From Cristatella mucedo (taxonomy: Eukaryota > Bryozoa > Phylactolaemata > Cristatellidae): a stretch of 64,000 nt of DNA. Position numbers and translations under genes: made by a program. The stretch's first letter is position 1. Every line of letters starts with the position of its first letter. Of this stretch, positions 57,591 to 64,000 are shown piece by piece. The notes under the pieces are model-generated. The model was given only the letters and a program-made list of their open reading frames with translations. It ran no database searches and was not told where the DNA came from. Location of the stretch: positions 5,211,001 through 5,275,000 of the forward strand of contig WPIO01000011.1 of assembly GCA_009760855.2 (NCBI GenBank), written 5' to 3'.

Positions 57591-58059
57591 TTACATTTAC
57601 TGAGATAGTAGTAGTAATATTAAACTAGTGGATCCGCTGTATTGTTATAGCTGGCTATTCGGACGATAGTCAACGAAGGAGAACAGCGGACCCATTAATA
57701 TACTTTAGCATTCTCGTGGGCTAGGGTCGGGCATCGTTGTCAGTGCTGCAATGTCGATTCGGTTTTCTGGCGTGTGTGACTGCTCGCATATTTACACCGA
57801 CATAGCATTTACCTACGAGGTTTGCGAATCAATAATGAATAGAGAGCACGCGTAAGTGGGCAAAACAACCGATAAAGCAGAGAGGCAAAATAACACCTTA
57901 AGTGCGACAGCAGCTCGCGGAATTGTTTGCCACTCCGGGGTTTCACACTTAATGCGGTTTGAAAAGAGCGCAGCAGGTCACAAGCAAAAGCCATCCAGGC
58001 CCCGCTGCACTCACAGCTCTAATCAGACTGCTCTCCTCCAGCTGCCGCCTGCAGCTCAT
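57591..58059. other. No gene recognised
   Basis: Nothing supported. Confidence 0.5.
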
Positions 58060-58292
58060 CCTTTTCAGCAGCTCTGAGCTGCTACTTCCGTGCTACTCAC
58101 TACCTCAACTGCTCTCCTGACTCAGCTATGCTTCTCACTTTCTCTTTGCTGCATGAGATTAAGTCTGTTGGCTACCGAATTCATACCGAAAGTCGCTTAG
58201 GTTTTGGGTTCACTATATAAAACTCTCCTGCGAAACGCCCACATAGCCTTTGCGGCTTTGTGGAGTTACAGGCGGACGACGTAATATAACAT
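58060..58292 (+). mobile_element. LINE II 3' end, solo
   Basis: GAGCTGCTACTTCCGTGCTA, CTCACTACCTCAACTGCTCT, CTACCGAATTCATACCGAAA and GCGGCTTTGTGGAGTTACAG, ending in a decayed (ATAAC)n tail. Confidence 0.85.
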
Positions 58293-58649
58293 AACATAGG
58301 ACGTGGCTCATGCGAGGGCAAAGTGTAAAATGCCTTAATAGCGGTATTATTGCGAATATACGAAGGTCCGCCACGCCGCTTGCCGCCAGACCGAACGGTC
58401 CTCGAGCCAAGCAGCGAAGGCTGCGGCGCTACGCGCGGGCAAACATCGCGTGGGATCTCCGCCTCGAACACCCCAACAAAAACCAATAGGACACCGCGCT
58501 AGGCATTCAGTTTAAGAGCGTGCATCCGAATGGCGGCTGCAGGATTCGATGCTGCAATCCTGCACGCAGCTGCCCCGCATCGGTCGCGTTGCGCTTCGCT
58601 GCGCGTTTCTTAAGCGAGAAAGCAACTGAGCCAAGGATCGTAGGACTTC
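58293..58649. other. No gene recognised
   Basis: Nothing supported. Confidence 0.5.
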
Positions 58650-58863
<214 letters not shown>

Positions 58864-60687
58864 GCCTATCGTAGGACTTCCCGCTCTCTCGTAGGACTTC
58901 TCTCTCTCGCCTCTCGCGCGCGCGCACGCGTGGCGCGCCGCTTAGATGCCCCCCCCCCCCATGAAGCCACTGCGGTCCGCCGCTGCCGCCGATAGAAAAT
59001 TCGGCGTAGCTCATCGCGACGCTCTCCTAACGCGGCCCGGGCTGTGCTGTCTGATATTTCTCGCGCCCCTCCGCTGCACGGCGGCGAGCCGTGAGCTCGC
59101 GCGCGCGCTCTCGCTGATACTTTGCCGGCGCAAGTGAGCGGGCTGCACTTTTCTCCTCCGCACGCGAGCCTGGCCCTCCGCAAATCGCGGCGAGCGTGTG
59201 TGCGCGATCGTTTGAGTAAAAGCGTTCTCCTGTCGGAAACGTAGCGCGCCCTCTCAGCTGTAAACAAAAAAGAGCGCAGGGTGACGTCCTTGGCGAGAGT
59301 GCGAACGCACTCTCGCCTGTAACGTGGGCGCCGCGCGCTGCCAGCGACTAGCCGGCAACGAGCCGGAAGCTCTGGGAATGGGAATGGGAAGCGGCGGCAC
59401 ACAGCTGGCGCTCGAGAAACGCGAAGGCTGCGAGACGCATTCGGCGGCGGCGGCGGCGGCACAGGGCAAGCGGGAGGGGGGCCGCCGCCGCTGGAGCGTT
59501 GCTAAGCGACCGGCATTAGCCGCGCGCCAGCCGGCGCAGGCGAGCGCAATGCGCGACGCAGGCGAACGCAGCGAGAAAGTCGCGCGCTCCGCTCTCGGCA
59601 GCAGACAGCAGCTCTGCGGCGAGCGGTGCGGCTCGAGCGCGCAGCCGCAGAGCGAGGCGCGGCGCGCGCGATGCGCTGTTTCTTTCCAAAGACATTCTTT
59701 ATTCCGCATCGATTCGTATCGGCGTCGTTCGCGAGGTCTCGCGACGATCTCGCGGGCGCGCGCGCGCGCGCTATCGGCTGCCTCGCGCAGTGGCAAAAAC
59801 TAACCGGAAAACCGAGAGCGCGCTCGGGACTCTGCGACGCGACCGGGCAGCGACGCGCCGCTCCACCCGCGCGCATCTTCTTCTTCCGGTGCGCTCGCGC
59901 TCGCTCCGGTGTCGTCCTCGTTCGGACTCGACTGCCGGTCAGCCGACTACCGGCCAGCGACGTATTTCACTGTTACTCTTGCTAGCGCCAGTCGTTTCTA
60001 CCACTGGCCGCCGCCGCCCCAGCGCCTGCGACAAGTTTTCGCCCGGCCTGTCGTGGCGGCGGCAGCGGCGGCGGCGGCGAGTGACGCCGCAGTCAACCTC
60101 TTACCGCATCACCAAAGCACCACGGCGTCGGACCCCAGTTGAGGGCTCAAGATGTCTGACTGCTGCTAGAAGTTCGTGCTCGAGCGCGATCGCCGCGGCG
60201 GCGCCCGCGCACCCGCCGTGGCGTGGCAGTGGCGACCGACGACAGAGACGACGACCGCTGCAAGGCAGACGCCTCTCCGCCGCCGCCGCTGCTGCTGCTC
60301 GTGCAGCAGACGCGATCTTTCCATCTTCCGCAGTCCAACGCATTCTCGCGAGACACCAAAGTGAGGCGGGGCGTGCTCGTGTCGCCGCCTCCGCTTCCGA
60401 CGCCGCCGCCGCCGCTCGGTCGTCGGTGCGGGTGCCTCAAGGCGGCGCGGCGAGCTGTCCTCGGCTGGTCGCCAGCGCCGCTGCCGCCGCCGACACCGTA
60501 ATAGCGCCGCTGGTGACCCGCCAGAACCTACCGCCATCGCCGCCGCACGTAGGGTTGAGCCGCCCGCCTCTTTTCGCCGCGGCGGCGTCTCTGCCGCAGG
60601 CACCGCCGCGGGGACGCTGCGGTCACAGCGCTCTGCTGCGCGCCGGTCGGGCGAAGCCTTTCCTCCGTCGCCGACTCGTGCGCCGCC
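58864..60687. other. GC-rich island downstream of paralogue 2
   Basis: Many long open frames on both strands (the longest is 302 codons, plus, 59790-60698) are rich in Ala, Arg, Ser and Pro and overlap each other, as expected of GC-rich DNA. A minus-strand frame at 60147-60440 (GGGDTSTPRLTLVSRENALD, then SSSQTS and stop) has Gly/Ser composition like the C-terminus of paralogue 2 and could be a further exon of it. No splice join was established. Confidence 0.35.
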
Positions 60688-61059
60688 TCAGCGGCTGACG
60701 CTGATGCGGCCGCCGCCTCCTCCGCCGCCGCCGCTGCTGCTGCTGCTGCTGCGGCGGCCTCCACCGCCGCCCGCGCTGACGCGGCTACCCGAACCTTTAG
60801 TGCCGTCCGCAACGGTCGGCGAGCGGCAGGGGGCGCCGGCGTCCGTGGGCGACGCGAGCGCCTGGTGGTCAGGGTAGACGAGGCCCCACGGGTCGCGGGG
60901 CAGCTCGAGGTACGGGTTCTCGCCGCAGTAGATCTTCAGCGCCGGGTCGGAGCGCGAACGTCTCACGAAGTCGTGCGGCGGCCACGACTGATCGATGATA
61001 GCGCCGTGCTCGAGGCAAGGGTTGAATCCGAAGACGATCTTCAGCGCGTCCGAACTCAT
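60688..61059 (-). CDS. Small protein of unknown function with a tandem motif (paralogue 2)
   Basis: ATG at 61059 opens MSSDALKIVFGFNPCLEHGA, then SDPALKIYCGENPYLELPRD and PWGLVYPDH. The two units ALKI-x-x-G-x-N-P-x-LE are clearer here than in the paralogue at 38722-39237. The C-terminal third is Gly/Ser-rich low complexity, ending RISVSR and a stop at 60688 (123 residues). The frame is open upstream to 61215, but an authentic TATAAA at 61147-61152 (minus strand) would put transcription start near 61120 and favours the 61059 ATG; an in-frame ATG about 70 nt upstream is possible. A weak donor-like AAAG|GTTCGG occurs after the conserved part. I do not recognise the family. Confidence 0.65.
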   Translation of the reverse strand: MSSDALKIVFGFNPCLEHGAIIDQSWPPHDFVRRSRSDPALKIYCGENPYLELPRDPWGLVYPDHQALASPTDAGAPCRSPTVADGTKGSGSRVSAGGGGGRRSSSSSSGGGGGGGGRISVSR

Positions 61060-61146
61060 TCTCGCTAGCTCGCTCTCACTCTCTTTTGCCTCTAGCGCCA
61101 GTGACCGCGAGGTGGATGCTGGCTGCATCGGCGGCCCGCCGGCGGC

Positions 61147-61152
61147 TTTATA
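61147..61152 (-). promoter_or_regulatory. TATA box of paralogue 2
   Basis: CTTATAAAGCC on the minus strand in an otherwise GC-rich setting, 88-93 bp upstream of the ATG. Confidence 0.6.
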
Positions 61153-61215
61153 AGGGAGCGCCGGCCGCGGCGCCGCCGCCTCCGGGTCACAAGATGAAGG
61201 GCCTGGGAAGCCCAC

Positions 61216-61468
61216 CCAGCCGGGGGCAGGCTTCTCAGGCCGGGGCAGCCCCGCCGTCAGAGCGCGTGCGCCGAGCCGGTGGGCGGGCGGCTGCTCCGGC
61301 TGGCGCTTAGCAGCGGCTCTCGATCGGCCAACTCAGCGGCGTAAAATAACACGTCCTCATTGTGCGCTTTCCGGGGGGGTTCTTTAGCCTGACCAAGACG
61401 GCGACGCAGCCGGCCGTCTTGGTCAGGCTCCGCCAACTAGCGGCGACTGGTGCCGAACGAGAGAGAAA
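61216..61468. other. GC-rich upstream flank of paralogue 2
   Basis: Contains the inverted repeat at 61386-61429. No gene recognised. Confidence 0.5.
61386..61429. repeat. Perfect 17-bp inverted repeat, 10-bp loop
   Basis: AGCCTGACCAAGACGGC pairs with GCCGTCTTGGTCAGGCT. About 240 bp upstream of the TATA box of paralogue 2. Confidence 0.93.
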
Positions 61469-61470
61469 GA

Positions 61471-61548
<78 letters not shown>

Positions 61549-61578
61549 ATTATTAGACGGGGAAAGAGCAGGGTTAGA

Positions 61579-61615
<37 letters not shown>
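61469..61615. repeat. Two (GA)n microsatellites
   Basis: GA runs at about 61469-61541 and 61582-61614, separated by a 40-bp unique stretch. Confidence 0.96.
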
Positions 61616-61619
<4 letters not shown>

Positions 61620-62109
61620 AACGAGAGTGGAAGTACTTGAGAGTAGTTGTACTTGGGCAGTGCGATGTGCAGTAGGAAGGCTGTCAAATAACTAACGCCC
61701 GCACTGAAGTGCTGTGTCACCGCTTTTAAGGGGCACGCTGGCGCCTCTGTTGACGTAGCCAGCATGCTCTCGAGAAGCAGCGGTTGACGGCACTCGATAG
61801 CCGGCGATGCTTAGGACGGCTCGGGAGAGATCTCTTAGAGAGGAGCTTCCGTTCGCAGTACCGTCTCGGCTCATCGTGAACGAGCTCTCTTCCTCCAAAG
61901 GAGAGAGCCCCGAAAGTGAATTGCTTCTACATCGCCATTGGCTATTGGTCTGCTCTGCAGCGCTCGACCAGCGAGAAAGGCGGCTTCGCGACGATGCACG
62001 AGACTTGAGAGCGCCACTAGAGGGCACAACGAGAAGCAAACGCCCGCATTTGTTCCGGAAAGGGAGCTCGAGGTCTTCAAAATTTCCGCCTCCTGACTGG
62101 GCTGCACGC
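61616..62109. other. No gene recognised
   Basis: Nothing supported. Confidence 0.5.
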
Positions 62110-62262
62110 CATCGGGCTAGTGAGGCTTATATTGATGATGTATAACGAAAATATATTGAAATATAGTGCCCTATTAGAACTAAATAGCTCTCTAGGCGCT
62201 TTACGTAAGCTGCAACTCTGCAGCATGTCAGTAAGATTAGTCATAGCATGCAGAGGGGCCAG
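62110..62262 (-). mobile_element. Old LINE I 3' end
   Basis: TATAGTGCCCTATTAGAACT, AAATAGCTCTCTAGGCGCTT and GCATGCAGAGGGGCCAGCAC in antisense LINE I order, with the tail decayed. Confidence 0.7.
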
Positions 62263-62320
62263 CACGCATAATAATAATAATAATAATAATAATAATGCAC
62301 TTGATTAAGCGCCGTCAGAG
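62263..62320 (-). mobile_element. LINE I tail, second in a stack
   Basis: (TAA)n, then GCACTTGATTAAGCGCCGTC, AGAGAACT. Cut after about 25 bp by another (TAA)n. Confidence 0.75.
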
Positions 62321-63790
62321 AACTATAATAATAATAATAATGCACTTGATGAAGCGCCCTCAGAGAACTCAATCTCTTTCTAGGCGCTTCACATTTGCTG
62401 CAAAGGGAAGCGCGATTGAGTGGTGAGTAATATCATAGGCCCACAAAGGACAATTCACCAGGACCCAGCCAATGCGATGAGGAACATGTGCATTGTTCGC
62501 TTCTTTTTAAAGGACTTCGAGTAAAGGGGTGTCGTGACGTCAATCGCAAGTTACTGTGAGGCCTTGTGAACCCTATGCACATTAGGCACGATCTCCAAAG
62601 GATTTGGCTCGAGGCACCGCTAAACGATTTGAGTCAGGCTTTCGAATTGTACGACTCCAACCCACTGTGGGGGGAGCTCAAATAGGTTGGCTTGAGCAAG
62701 AGAGAGTGAAGGGTGGAAAGTGAAAGTGAGCGATAAAACGACCCTGCGATGGTCGATGCGCTGCCTGACAGGCAGCCCGTGCAGGTCAGCGAGAAGTAGT
62801 GCGATTGTGGCAACTGCAACGTTCATGACATAAAAGCCTGGCTTCAGCGTTTGGCACCAACTCTTTGGTCCCTGATTGCCGGAACACCTGCAAGTACGGA
62901 GTCAGGCAAGATTTATCTTAACTAGTAAGCTGATTTTATCGTAATTCCATTTGAAAAAGTTTTCTGCCATCCAAGTGCGTATGTCATGCAATACATGCGG
63001 CAAGGGAGCTGACTGAGTTTGACGCACGACGGCATCGGTAGGGATCAAAGCATGGCTGCGGCTGTGTACCATCGGCATAGAAGCGAAAGCCAAAGTTTTG
63101 CAACGGCTTTGCTGGAGAATGTAATGTGCTAACGAAGTGGATGAGAAAGACACAGAGGACCGCGTCCTGGGTGATCATCCGACTTTACAGGCTCCGCGAA
63201 TGATCGTTTCTTCCCGTTGAACTCATTGTGACTCTGCTCTGGACTCTCGTACTAAGATTGGAGCTAAAACGTTGCAGCACAAAACCGATTATGCCCAGGC
63301 GAGATGAGAGGCACACAAGGACTTGCTGATCAGTTTTATCAAACGCAACCAAAAAATCCAGCAAAGCAGTCAGAAAGACTTTAGCTACGTCAGCATTCCC
63401 GTGGGGTGATTATGTCCGAACACTGTCTGGAACTTACTTGCTAGGTTTGAACTTTCAATACAAGACTGGCTATTGTGCCACCCCTCGTTCCGGTGTCTTG
63501 TATAAACAGTCAGAAGGTAGACTGGGGGAAGATGCTTGAATTATCCTGGCCTGGCGTTGCCTTCCTTATACGACGCTTATCAGCGGCCTTTTTTAAGTCC
63601 AGGGCAAGATCTGAAGCCAAGGGCACACATGTGCATTATGCTTATTATACACAACAGTAGCAGATCCGTGAATTGCATAAGTACAGTAGTGAGATTGGGG
63701 TTTAGAGGGCTAGGAGTCTTCTTAGACTTGGAGACGACCGTCTAGGTGAGGTTACTAATGGCAGGTTTGAATGCAGACATCGAAGTGCTG
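62321..63790 (-). mobile_element. LINE I copy, third in the stack (RT remnants to 3' end)
   Basis: (TAATAATAATAATAA) tail and GCACTTGATGAAGCGCCCTC. The RT remnants on the minus strand read AFASMPMVHSRSHALIP (decayed catalytic block) and HDIRTWMAENFFKWNYDKIS. Further matches up to about 63790 follow the same order as 54985-56780. Multiple frameshifts. Confidence 0.82.
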
Positions 63791-64000
63791 CAAAGAATCA
63801 AGGGAGACGGGAGCCCAATAGGAATTGTTGCGTGAGTATGGGCGAGTCTCGCTAAATAGCAAGCGACTTTCAAGAACACTCGTACTCGGTACAGCATTGT
63901 GTTTTCAACTATTTTCGACTCAGGAATGCTGCACTCCGATGCTGCGCTCCGATTGGCTAGCGTTGGCGGCTCACTTCCAGCAACAGAGATGCTGATGCGA
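63791..64000. other. Right edge, no gene recognised
   Basis: Nothing supported. Confidence 0.5.

Noticed and set aside
59790-60698. 302-codon plus-strand open frame
   Set aside because: Ala/Arg/Ser/Pro-rich, overlapped by equally long frames on the other strand and antisense to the better supported region near paralogue 2. Explained by GC-rich composition.

Overview
This 64 kb window is repeat-rich animal nuclear DNA. It has spliced genes with GT-AG introns, two non-LTR retrotransposon (LINE) families of the CR1/L2 or Jockey-like type, tRNA-derived SINEs, and very long microsatellites of the TA, CT/GA, TG and GGC types. GC-rich islands alternate with AT-rich stretches. I see no operons or prokaryotic signals. 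An invertebrate bilaterian fits best, but I cannot name the species. Nearly all open frames in the window are composition artefacts or fragments of mobile elements. Layout: (1) About 2.4-9.9 kb, plus strand: nine exons of a furin-type proprotein convertase. They cover the catalytic and P domains and a long polar C-terminal tail. The signal peptide and prodomain exons were not found in the window. (2) 10-18 kb: a GC-rich block with a 42-bp perfect palindrome and a 17-bp minisatellite, then decayed LINEs nested in one another. (3) 18.3-22.5 kb: a GC- and CT-rich promoter-like stretch leading to a probable first coding exon at 19842-20037, then a GC-rich island of uncertain coding status. (4) 23.0-25.0 kb and 31.4-33.4 kb: two short LTR retrotransposons that carry only a Gag-like gene. 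The second has 97%-identical LTRs, a 5-bp target duplication, a polypurine tract and a poly(A) signal. The first is older, broken, and interrupted by a SINE. (5) 34.8 kb: a complete 167-bp mariner/pogo-type MITE. (6) 38.7-39.3 kb and 60.7-61.2 kb, minus strand: two paralogous small genes of unknown function. Each encodes a tandem pair of a short motif (A-L-K-I-x-x-G-x-N-P-x-L). They lie 22 kb apart in the same orientation, both in GC-rich islands and both with TATA-like boxes about 75-95 bp upstream of the start codon. They are the most interesting unexplained genes here. (7) 40-58 kb and 62-64 kb: mosaics of LINE I and LINE II with SINE copies, including a SINE inside a SINE and LINE 3' ends stacked in their own (ATT)n tails. 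The mobile elements form a small ecosystem. LINE I appears to share its 3' tail with a tRNA-derived SINE (SINE-B). A CGCTATACAAA core recurs in SINE-A, SINE-B and the LINE II 3' end. Family names (LINE I, LINE II, SINE-A, SINE-B, LTR1, LTR2) are local labels used only here.
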